64,000 bases of DNA, taken from positions 1 through 64,000 of the forward strand of contig JBNKRJ010000051.1 of NCBI GenBank assembly GCA_050296515.1, written 5' to 3'. A program made the position numbers and the translations under genes. Shown piece by piece: positions 34,055-42,606 of this stretch (positions are counted from its first letter, which is position 1; each line of letters begins with the position of its first letter). The DNA comes from NBLH01 sp050296515. GTDB lineage: Bacteria > Bacteroidota > Bacteroidia > Bacteroidales > NBLH01. The notes below the pieces were generated by a model, which was not told the origin of the DNA, searched no databases, and saw only the letters and a program-made list of their open reading frames with translations.

Positions 34055-34110
34055 CTTCATCTAAATCCCTGTGAATCTTTGTGTTTTCTCTGTATATCTC
34101 TGTGAAAAAG

Positions 34111-35175
34111 TCAAAGTTCTAAACCATTTAGCAACTGAAAATATTTCTCAATGCCTTCTCTAACCTCCTGTAAATAAATAAACTCATCCGCTGTATGCGA
34201 ACGAGCCGAATCTCCAGGGCCTAATTTAACTGTCGGGAAGCCTCTCATAATAGCCTGATCGCTTGTGGTTGGTGAACCATACCAATTCATTCCCTGCTTA
34301 AGTCCATTTTGAATTAAGGGATGCTCCAATTCAATACCTGATGAATTAAGCCTGAAAGAACGTGCTTTTATTTTACTTTTTAAGTGTTTTTGAATAATTG
34401 CAAAGGCTTCTTCATTTGAATAATGATCATTTGTGCGTACATCAATAACAAATTTGCAGCTGGCGGGTACCACGTTGTGTTGTATTCCACCATCAATTTG
34501 GGTAACAGTCATTTTAACAGCCCCCAACTTTTCAGATTCTTTCTCAAATTTATAATTATGCAACCAATAAATATCTTCCATTGCAATACTAATGGCATTT
34601 AGACCTTCATCCCTGGCCGCATGACCAAGTTTCCCCTCAGCTTCAGCATCAACAACCATTAAGCCTTTCTCAGCAATTGCCATATCCATTAAAGTGGGTT
34701 CTCCAACTATACCAACATCAATTCGTCCTAACTCAGGTTGCACACATTCAAAACCATCAAAGCCGGAGTTTTCTTCTTCTGCAGAAGCTACAAACACTCT
34801 GTTATATGATTGATTTTCAGAATCCAGAGCTAAAAAAGTGGCCATTAATGAAACCAGGCAACCTCCTGCATCATTGCTTCCCAAACCATAAAGTTTACCA
34901 TCTTCTATAAGAGGTTCAAAAGGGTTCTTAGTCCACCTGTCAGAAGCCTTTACGGTGTCTATATGAGAGTTCATCAACAGCACTGGCCTTCCTTCCTGGT
35001 AATCTTTGCTGAACACCCAAACATTGTTTTTCTTACGATGCGTTTTATACCCCTGTTGAATCAATACTTCATTAATGATTTCAACTGCATTTTCTTCTTC
35101 TTTACTGTATGATTTCGTGGCTATTAGCTTTTTTAAAGTTTCAGTTGCTAGGTTTATATAGTTTGTAAGTTCCAT
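34111..35175 (-). CDS. argE: Acetyl/succinyl-ornithine deacylase ArgE-like (M20 family)
   Basis: This M20 metallopeptidase-family enzyme removes the N-acyl group from acylornithine or acylcitrulline in arginine synthesis. The 354-residue protein shows the metal-ligand motifs NSHIDTV (about 69-75), GSNDAGG (about 98-104) and SAEEENSG, and a dimerisation domain (about 160-270). Bacteroidota commonly use N-succinyl intermediates, so the natural acyl group may be succinyl. It is the last gene of the minus-strand arginine cluster, 202 bases after argB. Confidence 0.88.
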   Translation of the reverse strand: MELTNYINLATETLKKLIATKSYSKEEENAVEIINEVLIQQGYKTHRKKNNVWVFSKDYQEGRPVLLMNSHIDTVKASDRWTKNPFEPLIEDGKLYGLGSNDAGGCLVSLMATFLALDSENQSYNRVFVASAEEENSGFDGFECVQPELGRIDVGIVGEPTLMDMAIAEKGLMVVDAEAEGKLGHAARDEGLNAISIAMEDIYWLHNYKFEKESEKLGAVKMTVTQIDGGIQHNVVPASCKFVIDVRTNDHYSNEEAFAIIQKHLKSKIKARSFRLNSSGIELEHPLIQNGLKQGMNWYGSPTTSDQAIMRGFPTVKLGPGDSARSHTADEFIYLQEVREGIEKYFQLLNGLEL

Positions 35176-35377
35176 ATTTTTGTCATTGGTTATTAGTCAT
35201 TTGTCATTATATATTGGACGAATCTTCTGGTACGCGTATTCACGTGTACTCATCTTTCCTTCATTTCAACTTTAAAATTCAAAAGAACCGAACGCGGAAA
35301 TCCGCGCCCGATAAGGATAATTTAACCCTATTTCATCTCTGTGGGTCTCTGCAAAAACTCTGTGTTCAAATTCTTAA

Positions 35378-36151
35378 TTAAATTATTTTAGTTCCATAAG
35401 AGACTCCTTGTTGAATAGCCACCAAATTACCAATAATTACTTCACCCACCCCATTGGATGAAGCTTTTAGTGCATTATCGGTTTTGGGCATCATACCAGT
35501 ATTGATAACTCCTTCTTCCTGCAAATTTCGAATACTTTCTTTGTTTAACTCATCAATCACATCATTTTCATTATCAACACTTTTAAGCACACCAACTTTC
35601 TCAAAACTATAAATCAGTTTTACTTCGTAAACTTTTGACAATGCAATAGCTACATCCGTCACAATAGAATCAGCATTGGTATTCAGTAACTGACCTTTAC
35701 CATCGTGTGTAATTGGAGCGATAACAGGCACTCCCTCCTGCTCTATCAACTCTGAAAGCGCATTTTCATCTACTTTAGTAATATCTCCAACAAAACCAAA
35801 ATCAATGGTTGGATGTTTTCGTTTTTCTGCCCGCATGATATCAAAATCGCAACCAGCAATACCAATTGCCTTTACTCCTTTCGACTGCAGGGCTGCAACA
35901 ATATTTTTATTTACATAGCCTGCATACACCATTGTCACAATTTTAAGGTTCTCAGCATCAGTAATCCGTCTTCCGTTCACCATTTCAGTGCTTATACCCA
36001 GTTGCGAAGACAACCTGGTTGCTAACTTTCCACCCCCATGAACCAAGAGTTTTTTGCCATTTATTTGAGAAAAAGCAGATAAAAATTCATTTAAGGCTCC
36101 GGAATCGTCAATTAAATTCCCACCAACCTTTACTATTGTGAGCTTATGCAT
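35378..36151 (-). CDS. argB: Acetylglutamate kinase ArgB
   Basis: ArgB phosphorylates N-acetyl- (or N-succinyl-) glutamate. The 257-residue protein has KVGGNLID at residue 8, LLVHGGGKLATRLSSQLG at about 34-51, and GIAGCDFDIMRAEKRK plus NTNADSIVTDVAIALS further on. Length agrees with the family. It lies 11 bases after argD. No N-terminal extension typical of arginine-inhibited forms is visible, so feedback control by arginine may rest on transcription instead. Confidence 0.93.
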   Translation of the reverse strand: MHKLTIVKVGGNLIDDSGALNEFLSAFSQINGKKLLVHGGGKLATRLSSQLGISTEMVNGRRITDAENLKIVTMVYAGYVNKNIVAALQSKGVKAIGIAGCDFDIMRAEKRKHPTIDFGFVGDITKVDENALSELIEQEGVPVIAPITHDGKGQLLNTNADSIVTDVAIALSKVYEVKLIYSFEKVGVLKSVDNENDVIDELNKESIRNLQEEGVINTGMMPKTDNALKASSNGVGEVIIGNLVAIQQGVSYGTKII

Positions 36152-36162
36152 TATAACAAGTT

Positions 36163-37281
36163 TTAAATTAAAGATTTAAGGGAACTTATAAATAAATCAA
36201 TTTCATTTTTGGTCACATTTAAAGGTGGCAATAATCGAATAACATCAGGTTCAGAAAAACCCGTGAATATTGACTTTTCATAAATAAGCTTTCTTCTCAG
36301 TTCCTTTGCTCCTTCCATCACAAAACCAACCATTAAGCCGCGACCACGTATTCCAGCTACCTCTTCAATTTTTCGTAATTCACCTCGAAGATAATCGCCC
36401 ATTTTTACAGCATTGTCCATCAGGTTTTCTTCTTTCATGATATCTAAAACAGCAACACCCGCAGCACATGCAAGATGATTACCTCCATAGGTAGTTCCCA
36501 GCATTCCTTTCTTTGCTCTAATTTTTGGTGAAATCAACACTCCTGCAATCGGAAAACCATTTCCCATTCCTTTTGCTGTGGTAATTATATCAGCCTGAAT
36601 ACCAGCATACTGATGCGCAAAAAACTTACCTGTGCGTCCGTAACCTGATTGAATTTCATCAACAATTAAACAAGCTTCATTTGCATCACAAATCTCACGT
36701 ACAAAATGCAAAAAATCTTCGCTACCTTCATAAACACCACCAACTCCCTGGATTCCTTCAATAATAACAGCAGCAATTTCACCCTTTCCAAATTCCTCAA
36801 GCAAAGCCTGTTTATCATCTAACTCAATAAAACTTACCTGATGACCTTTATTGTATTCCGACCATATATTCGGATTATCAGTGGCAGCAATTGCCCCGCT
36901 GGTTCGACCATGAAAAGCCCCCTTCATAGCAACTACTCTTCCCTTTTCAGTATAAAAGCTTGCCACTTTCAATGCATTTTCAACGGCCTCAGCTCCAGAG
37001 TTGCATACGAACAAACTGTAATCATCGTAACCTGAAAGCTTACCAAGTTTATCGGCAAGCTCCATTTGCCTGCTGTTTTCGATAATATTTGTATAAAAAG
37101 CAATATTATTTAGCTGATTGGTAATAGCCTCAATGTATTTTGGATGTGAATGCCCAATGGAAATTACTCCATGTCCACCATAAAAATCAAGGTATTCCTT
37201 ACCTTCCGAATCCAGGAGTTTTGCTCCTTTTGCTTTTACTAAATCAACATTGTATTTGCTGTATACGTCGAATAAATTCAT
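36163..37281 (-). CDS. argD: Acetylornithine aminotransferase ArgD
   Basis: This PLP-dependent class III aminotransferase makes N-acyl-ornithine from the semialdehyde. The 372-residue protein has NSGAEAVENALKVA (about 95-108), FHGRTSGA, IVDEIQSGYGRTGKFFAHQ and the PLP lysine Lys237 in TTAKGMGNGFPIAGV. All active-site features are present. It sits between argC and argB on one strand with short gaps. Confidence 0.93.
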   Translation of the reverse strand: MNLFDVYSKYNVDLVKAKGAKLLDSEGKEYLDFYGGHGVISIGHSHPKYIEAITNQLNNIAFYTNIIENSRQMELADKLGKLSGYDDYSLFVCNSGAEAVENALKVASFYTEKGRVVAMKGAFHGRTSGAIAATDNPNIWSEYNKGHQVSFIELDDKQALLEEFGKGEIAAVIIEGIQGVGGVYEGSEDFLHFVREICDANEACLIVDEIQSGYGRTGKFFAHQYAGIQADIITTAKGMGNGFPIAGVLISPKIRAKKGMLGTTYGGNHLACAAGVAVLDIMKEENLMDNAVKMGDYLRGELRKIEEVAGIRGRGLMVGFVMEGAKELRRKLIYEKSIFTGFSEPDVIRLLPPLNVTKNEIDLFISSLKSLI

Positions 37282-37383
37282 TTATTAGATATTAGATATT
37301 TGAAATTAGCTATCAATCAATTTGTTTCAGAAACCTTAAATAATAGTCCACTTCTGTGAACCTCCGGGTAACAACCTTCAATT

Positions 37384-38349
37384 CTAAAATGCTATCGGTT
37401 TTAAATTTAGTCCTGTCGTCTCTTCAATTCCAAACATTAAATTCATGTTTTGAACAGCCTGACCAGAAGCACCTTTCAATAAATTATCAATGATAGAAAC
37501 AACCATGATTTTAGAACCGTATTTTGCAGGGTACAACAGGCATTTATTAGTGTTTGCCACTTGCTTAACATCAAGTATTTCATCAACAATGGTAACAAAT
37601 GGATGATCTTTATAATAAAAAGTATAATTTTCAATTATTTCCTGCTCTGACCAATCGCACTCAGTGTATGCTGTAGCCATTATTCCACGACTAAAATTGC
37701 CACGAACCGGAATAAAATTAATTGCATGGTCGAAATTTTCCTGCAATTGCTTTACGCTTTCTCCTATTTCTTTAAGGTGCTGATGTTTAAAAGGCTTGTA
37801 AATAGCCACATTATTATTCTTCCAACTAAAATGCGATGTAGAAGTAGGTCTTTGCCCTGAACCTGTAGAGCCGGTTATAGCATTAACATGCACCTCATTA
37901 TTAAGTTTTTGAGCCTCTGCTAACGGTAATAATGCCAATTCAATGGCAGTAGCAAAACAACCCGGATTAGCGACTTTCTCTGCTGATTCAATTAACTCTT
38001 TATTCAGCTCAGGTAAACCATAAACAAAGTTATTTCCCTCTCGTTTGTGTCTAAAATCAGTACTTAAATCAATTATCTTAAGATACTTAGGAAGTGCATT
38101 TTCTTTCAGAAACACTTCAGACTTACCATGCCCTGAACACAAAAAGATAACGTCCACCTCACTATATTCGGGATGAGTAAAAGTTAAATCAGTATCTCCA
38201 ATTAAATCCCGATGTACCTTAGTAATTTTTTCGCCAGCATGGCTGCTGCTATGTACAAACTTAATTTTAGCAAGGGGATGCCATAATAAAATTCTGATTA
38301 ATTCTCCGGCGGTATATCCTGCCCCGCCAATAATTCCAACGTTTATCAT
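37384..38349 (-). CDS. argC: N-acetyl-gamma-glutamyl-phosphate reductase ArgC
   Basis: ArgC reduces the acylglutamyl phosphate with NADPH. The 321-residue protein begins MINVGIIGGAGYTAGELIR (nucleotide-binding loop) and has the catalytic cysteine in ANPGCFATAIELALLP (Cys131). A GTG at 38367 would add six residues, but ATG 38349 matches the family start and is chosen. It lies 102 bases upstream of argD and 104 bases after the GNAT gene. Confidence 0.93.
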   Translation of the reverse strand: MINVGIIGGAGYTAGELIRILLWHPLAKIKFVHSSSHAGEKITKVHRDLIGDTDLTFTHPEYSEVDVIFLCSGHGKSEVFLKENALPKYLKIIDLSTDFRHKREGNNFVYGLPELNKELIESAEKVANPGCFATAIELALLPLAEAQKLNNEVHVNAITGSTGSGQRPTSTSHFSWKNNNVAIYKPFKHQHLKEIGESVKQLQENFDHAINFIPVRGNFSRGIMATAYTECDWSEQEIIENYTFYYKDHPFVTIVDEILDVKQVANTNKCLLYPAKYGSKIMVVSIIDNLLKGASGQAVQNMNLMFGIEETTGLNLKPIAF

Positions 38350-38453
38350 TTTGTTATTATTTAGCACGAAGAATGAAGTCTGAAGTTAGAAGCGTAATAT
38401 GCTAGATATCAGTATTTACCTTCCAGTTTCAAACTTCAATCCTCTATCTTAAA

Positions 38454-39074
38454 TTATAGATTTCTTATTTCTTCCGGATTAAATAGCATGCCAGTGCAAA
38501 GGCACATTTTCTTCTCAGTTCGTTGAAGGATATCATAGTTTACACAGCTACTGCAGCCTTTCCAAAAAGAGTCTTCTTTTGGCAATTCTGAAAAAGTTAC
38601 CGGACGATATCCTAAATCAGAATTGATTTTCATAACAGGTAAACTGGTGGTTAATCCAATGATTTTGGCATTAGGAAATCGTTTTCGCGAAAGTACAAAA
38701 GCCTTTGTTTTAATCATTCGGGCCAAACCAGATTTTCTAAAGTCAGAATCAACAATTAATCCTGAATTAGCAACATATTTTCCATGATCCCAGGTTTCAA
38801 CATAACAAAAGCCAATCACTTTACCTTCACTTAGGGCAATAATGGCCTTGTTTTCTCTCATTTTTTGTTCAATATATGAAGGTTCTCTTTTAGCTATTCC
38901 TGTTCCTCTTATCTTCGCAGCAACTTCAATCATATCACAAATTTGAGCTGCATATTTATAGTGCTGATCATTGGCTTCAACAACCAGCACTTCTCGTTGT
39001 GTTTCTATAATAGTATCAATCATGTTTTTTGTTTTTGCTTTAATAATTAAATTCCGTGATTTGAGCTCAGCCAT
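38454..39074 (-). CDS. GNAT acyltransferase, N-acylglutamate synthase-like, first gene of arginine operon
   Basis: The 206-residue GNAT protein (acetyl-CoA loop DFRKSGLARMIKTKAF, about 120-135) ends in the cysteine-rich FWKGCSSCVNYDILQRTEKKMCLCTGML. This is the typical first gene of bacteroidotal arg clusters and is taken to make N-acyl-glutamate. The ATG at 39074 is the longest start; ATG at 39023 (MIDTIIETQRE) better matches the family length and may be used instead. The gene lies downstream of the arginine-rich leader peptide and terminator at 39357-39236, so it would be directly controlled by it. Confidence 0.85.
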   Translation of the reverse strand: MAELKSRNLIIKAKTKNMIDTIIETQREVLVVEANDQHYKYAAQICDMIEVAAKIRGTGIAKREPSYIEQKMRENKAIIALSEGKVIGFCYVETWDHGKYVANSGLIVDSDFRKSGLARMIKTKAFVLSRKRFPNAKIIGLTTSLPVMKINSDLGYRPVTFSELPKEDSFWKGCSSCVNYDILQRTEKKMCLCTGMLFNPEEIRNL

Positions 39075-39235
39075 AAAACTAAGTTTTCAAAGACCTGCCC
39101 GGGTAGATAGAAATACCGTCAATGCGGGAGATAGATTGCACTATTTAAAACTACTTTAAAAAGGTAGACTTTGCTATTTGCTAACATTTCGGTCTGATAA
39201 AAATTAAATGGTTTACTCATACTCTTAAAACTAAA

Positions 39236-39264
39236 AAAGCCTACTGAGCTTGTCGGTAGGCTTT
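39236..39264 (-). terminator. Intrinsic terminator in the arg operon leader
   Basis: On the minus strand AAAGCCTAC pairs with GTAGGCTTT across an 11-base loop and is followed by a T run (TTTTTT in total). It lies about 160 bases ahead of the first arg operon gene and after the leader peptide. The 5' half of the stem overlaps the partner of the upstream arm TGTCGGTAG, so the two foldings exclude each other. Confidence 0.85.
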
Positions 39265-39300
39265 ATATTATCATAATATACTATACACCAGCTACCGACA
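39236..39300 (-). promoter_or_regulatory. Arginine attenuator: antiterminator/terminator switch
   Basis: On the minus strand, TGTCGGTAG (complement of 39292-39300) is perfectly complementary to CTACCGACA (complement of 39251-39259). The latter overlaps the 5' arm and loop of the terminator. When a ribosome stalls at the three Arg codons of the leader peptide, the first arm is free and the antiterminator can form. When it runs to the stop codon TAG, which is part of that arm, the ribosome covers the arm and the terminator forms. This predicts repression of the arg genes when charged arginyl-tRNA is plentiful. Confidence 0.8.
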
Positions 39301-39357
39301 TCCAATGATTTCGGGGAAAAAACGACGGCGTATTGTATAATGTCTTTTTGTATTCAT
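39292..39357 (-). CDS. Arginine-rich leader peptide of the arg operon (21 residues)
   Basis: The frame starts ATG at 39357 and ends TAG at 39292. Five of 21 residues are Arg (positions 5, 10, 11, 12 and 21), and positions 10-12 use CGC-CGT-CGT, a rare-looking run in this AT-rich sequence where AGA is common. The peptide begins MNTKRHYTI. The last two codons and the stop (TGT-CGG-TAG) are the antiterminator arm. Codon 12 ends 21 bases before that arm, about the footprint a stalled ribosome needs. The product is expected to have no function beyond sensing. Confidence 0.8.
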   Translation of the reverse strand: MNTKRHYTIRRRFFPEIIGCR

Positions 39358-39370
39358 TTAAATTTCGTTT

Positions 39371-39402
39371 AAAAAGCTCCCCCATTACAGGGAAGCTTTT
39401 TT
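39371..39402. terminator. Hairpin upstream of the arg leader peptide
   Basis: AAAAAGCTCCC and GGGAAGCTTTTTT form a near-perfect stem with one wobble pair. The T run is longer on the plus strand, so as a terminator it works best there, but a minus-strand effect is possible. It lies 13 bases upstream of the leader peptide ATG and may either insulate the arg leader or be part of it. Confidence 0.5.
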
Positions 39403-39674
39403 AGTTATTGAAGCGCCTTTTTTAAAACAGTTATACCAGCATGGATAAAATTAATACGAAACTAGTACTATAAACTTCAACATCTTCTATTATTGACATA
39501 ACAAATAAAACAGGAAAAATTAAGGAGCGCAAATAATTATACATTTTTTTATCTAAAAAAGTTAAACAAATTATAAAAAAAATCAATAAACAACTATGCT
39601 ACAACAACTTACCAAAATACCACAACAACTAAAAATCCCGTATAATTATGCAATTAATGAATATTTTAGAAAGG

Positions 39675-39700
39675 AAAAGCCTGCGAAAACACAGGCTTTT
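39675..39700. terminator. Bidirectional hairpin AAAAGCCTG / CAGGCTTTT
   Basis: A 9-bp perfect stem with an 8-base loop and A/T runs at both sides. No gene ends nearby, and the 39075-40162 stretch holds no protein gene other than the arg leader peptide; it contains three hairpins and one MITE copy. The transcript this hairpin terminates is unknown. Confidence 0.5.
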
Positions 39701-39886
39701 AAAATGAACTAGCGAAAAATTTGAAAGAAGGATTAGTGTTGTTTATTCCCGCTTTCCCAAAATTATAATTACAACAATAGACCTAATACTATGCAGGTAT
39801 AGTGCAAGTGAAACAGCATGGGCAAATAAACCCTTTTAATTATAACTAAAATCAAAGATTAGTTTAAGTTTATACGATTATCAGTC

Positions 39887-40023
39887 AGTTTACACCTAAA
39901 TGGTTTCTTCCGTTTGAAAATCAATTTGTTTGCCCCAACCCAAATGGGAGCAAATTTGATAAGCTTCACTCCCTTTTAAGGTCGGGGTAAATGGAGAAAA
40001 GCAATTTGCGGTTGGTATAAACT
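39887..40023. repeat. MITE-like repeat, family AGTTTAYACC, copy B
   Basis: The 137-bp element has terminal inverted repeats AGTTTACACC and (complement) AGTTTATACC. Its centre is an imperfect hairpin of CCCCAACC-AAATGGGAG with CTCCCTTTTAAGGTCGGGG. It is the reverse-oriented relative of the sequence at 1-126, sharing the central stem, the AAACAAATTGATTTTCA segment and the outer ends. No reading frame is present. No target duplication is evident. Confidence 0.78.
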
Positions 40024-40162
40024 AGCTGACAATCATTTAAGTTCATATCAAATCTAAAAAAACAAAAGGTATTCTTAAGCACAATAATTTCAATACTCTA
40101 AGAAAAAGAGAAAAGCTAAAAGCTTTACTGAAATAGTAAAAAAAGTTAACCTTTGGTTAATA

Positions 40163-40504
40163 TTAGGTGAGTCCTTTCCAGGGAATATTATCTGCAAACT
40201 TTGCTAACACGGCGATGAGGATAATTACCAAAAACAAACCAGATAAACAAACTCCAATAATGGCTACTATTCTGCCAGCAATAAGGTTTTTATAAGAGGA
40301 TTCTGTATAAACGTCTGGTTCGAGCAAGTATCTTCTGCGATCTTTTCCAGCAAGAATAATGGCAATAATTCCCAATATCAGTCCAAATATTCCGTAACAC
40401 CAACAACTAACTACAGATAGTATTCCCAAAACCAGAACTGCAGTAGAATTGGGTAATTGGAGTTGAAAATTATTGTAAAAACCACCCGGATTATATCCTT
40501 CCAT
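40163..40504 (-). CDS. CCC-motif-like small membrane protein (DUF4190-like)
   Basis: The 113-residue protein has two hydrophobic segments (about residues 22-52 and 80-108), with VLGILSVVSCWCYGIFGLILGIIAIILA in the first, matching the small CCC-motif/DUF4190-type membrane proteins of Bacteroidota except that the central residue of the cysteine triplet is Trp. ATG 40504 (MEGYNPGGFYNN) is preferred over the ATG eight codons upstream because homologues start near this proline/asparagine-rich segment. It follows the BatA-domain gene closely. Function unknown. Confidence 0.78.
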   Translation of the reverse strand: MEGYNPGGFYNNFQLQLPNSTAVLVLGILSVVSCWCYGIFGLILGIIAIILAGKDRRRYLLEPDVYTESSYKNLIAGRIVAIIGVCLSGLFLVIILIAVLAKFADNIPWKGLT

Positions 40505-40531
40505 GAAAGTTAATTTGTATAGACACAAAAA

Positions 40532-42589
40532 TTATTCTTTCCAAACCCGAATAACCAAAATTTCAACAATAATACTGCAAATTGCTAATATAATAAACCA
40601 TTTCCAAAGATCTTTACGTTCTTTTAATGTATCATTAACCTGCACCTTTAACTCATCAAGATTTGCCGGAAGTAAAGAAGTATTAATCAATCCGTTTTTA
40701 GTTATTAATTCTTCTATTTCAGTTAGTTCGTAATAGGCCGGATCAGATTCTTTTCGATCGTAATTAAATGAAATGCTTTTTAAGGTATCCCCGTTGTTAA
40801 TGATGTAATAGTTATTAGCTTTTTTTATATTATCCAGAAAGTTTAACCTCAGTCCAAACTCACCCATTCCAGCAATTTGCGGAATAAAGTCGATACTCTG
40901 CTCATAATCAACCACATGAAAAGTTTCTTCATTTCCTATATTATTCAGGTTTGACTCTATCAATTGGTCTTTACCAACTGTATAGTAAAGCTTTTCGTCA
41001 GTTTGACTATAAGAAGCAATATTATATAAGGTAGGTACAAAAATTGGGTGAGAAACAAAATCGCTATTTTCAGGATTTGTTGGGAACAAGAACAAATAAA
41101 CCTTTCCTTTTTCGTAATTGCTCTGCACAAGCATCGACTTTCCATCACTTGCAGTTAATAAACTTCGGCTGGTAGACTGATAGTTAGCTGAAAAATTAAA
41201 AGATGACTTTATCTCAGGCAAACTTAACTTATCCAGCTTTTTCAAAAACACATCCTTGTAAACATAATGCTCATAGTTGATTTTAGCCAACTGAACGGGC
41301 TGATTGACAACAGGTTGCACCTTTCCAACACTAAGAGTTCCAAGCAAATCATTCAACTGAGAAACCTGTGAATTCTGGCCAGGAATACAAACCAAAACTC
41401 CGCCTTTGGAAACAAAACGCTTAATTTCATCAATCAAACCTGTGGAATACGATTCAAGTTCATCCAATATAATCAACTGATAATTTGAAAACTCAGAACT
41501 GCGAATATTTCCAGCAAAGGCATTTTGTATTGTGAATGAAGAATCGCTTTTAAATAAAGCATTAATGTATTTGTTCACAACTTTGTTATTAATAAGCAGT
41601 ACAGAAGTTTTTTCGCGAATTTGATAGCTAAAATAAAAGCGATTATCATAAGTAATCGGATAATCAGTTATTTCAAGATAAGCAGGTAATAAACCAGCTT
41701 CGGTATTTGTGTAATTGATTGAAATGTTTTTTGTACTATTCGCCTCAATTTCAAAACTATTTATTGCTTTTTGTTTACCATTAATATAAAGACTTATCGG
41801 AATATCCTGATACTCTTCCTCTCCTTTATTAACAATCCTCAAATTTAATTCATCAAGGTTATTCAAATTTCTTCCGGGCGAACTAAACCAACATGAATCA
41901 ATATAAATATTGTTTACCTTATTTGAAGCAAGAGGTAACAGGTAAGTAACTGTATTAGAATCGGTTTCAATCTTTTCAAAATCACTTATATTCTTCTGAA
42001 AATCAGATATGATGTATAAAATATGTTGGGCATTTTCGACATAGTTTTCCTTAAAAAAATCTTTTCTACGCTCAAGAATAGTTGAGATGTTTTTTGAATT
42101 TACTGACAATTCACACTCAGATATAAATTCAAGTAATTGTTGTTTATTAGTCAGAATTCTGTGTTTCGGTTCCAAATCATTGGTAAGAAACAGGAATTTT
42201 TGTCGGTTATCATAAGAAGCAACAAGTAATCGTGCCCGCTCTTTTGCTGCATCAAACAAATTTCCATGAATACTTTCAGCATTCATACTGTATGAATTAT
42301 CAAGGTAAATGCTAACTATGCTCTCAGAGTTTACATCCTTTTTTTCAATTAAAGGGATAAACGGACGTGAAAAGGCAAAAACTAATGCAACAATGGTTAA
42401 AATACGTAACAATAAGATAATTAAGTTTTTAAGCTTAGATTTTGACTCACTAACATTTTTAATATTTTGCAAAAACTTTATATTGCTGAAATATACAGTT
42501 TTATGTATTCTAAAATTGAACAAATGGATGATAATTGGGATTGCTACCAGTAACAGGGCCCAAAAAAAAGTTGGATAGATAAAACTCAT
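40532..42589 (-). CDS. BatA (aerotolerance regulator N-terminal) domain membrane protein
   Basis: The 685-residue protein opens with the BatA N-terminal domain: FIYPTFFWALLLVAIPIIIHLFNFRIHKTVYFSNIKFL and LKNLIILLLRILTIVALVFAFSRPFIP, two membrane helices. A von Willebrand-like region follows (about 90-230; SIVSIYLDNSYSMN carries a DxSxS-type metal site), then beta domains and a final membrane helix (about 660-680). Such proteins sit in the inner membrane of Bacteroidota. No MoxR ATPase or other Bat genes are nearby. Confidence 0.85.
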   Translation of the reverse strand: MSFIYPTFFWALLLVAIPIIIHLFNFRIHKTVYFSNIKFLQNIKNVSESKSKLKNLIILLLRILTIVALVFAFSRPFIPLIEKKDVNSESIVSIYLDNSYSMNAESIHGNLFDAAKERARLLVASYDNRQKFLFLTNDLEPKHRILTNKQQLLEFISECELSVNSKNISTILERRKDFFKENYVENAQHILYIISDFQKNISDFEKIETDSNTVTYLLPLASNKVNNIYIDSCWFSSPGRNLNNLDELNLRIVNKGEEEYQDIPISLYINGKQKAINSFEIEANSTKNISINYTNTEAGLLPAYLEITDYPITYDNRFYFSYQIREKTSVLLINNKVVNKYINALFKSDSSFTIQNAFAGNIRSSEFSNYQLIILDELESYSTGLIDEIKRFVSKGGVLVCIPGQNSQVSQLNDLLGTLSVGKVQPVVNQPVQLAKINYEHYVYKDVFLKKLDKLSLPEIKSSFNFSANYQSTSRSLLTASDGKSMLVQSNYEKGKVYLFLFPTNPENSDFVSHPIFVPTLYNIASYSQTDEKLYYTVGKDQLIESNLNNIGNEETFHVVDYEQSIDFIPQIAGMGEFGLRLNFLDNIKKANNYYIINNGDTLKSISFNYDRKESDPAYYELTEIEELITKNGLINTSLLPANLDELKVQVNDTLKERKDLWKWFIILAICSIIVEILVIRVWKE

Positions 42590-42606
42590 ATTAGAATTAG
42601 AATGTG

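Noticed and set aside
39431..39499. A 22-codon minus-strand frame rich in Ile, Leu and Val followed by the hairpin at 39371-39402, resembling a branched-chain amino-acid leader peptide
   Set aside because: No alternative pairing arm for the hairpin could be found, the T run is better on the other strand, and the downstream operon makes arginine. Hydrophobic short frames are common by chance in this AT-rich sequence.
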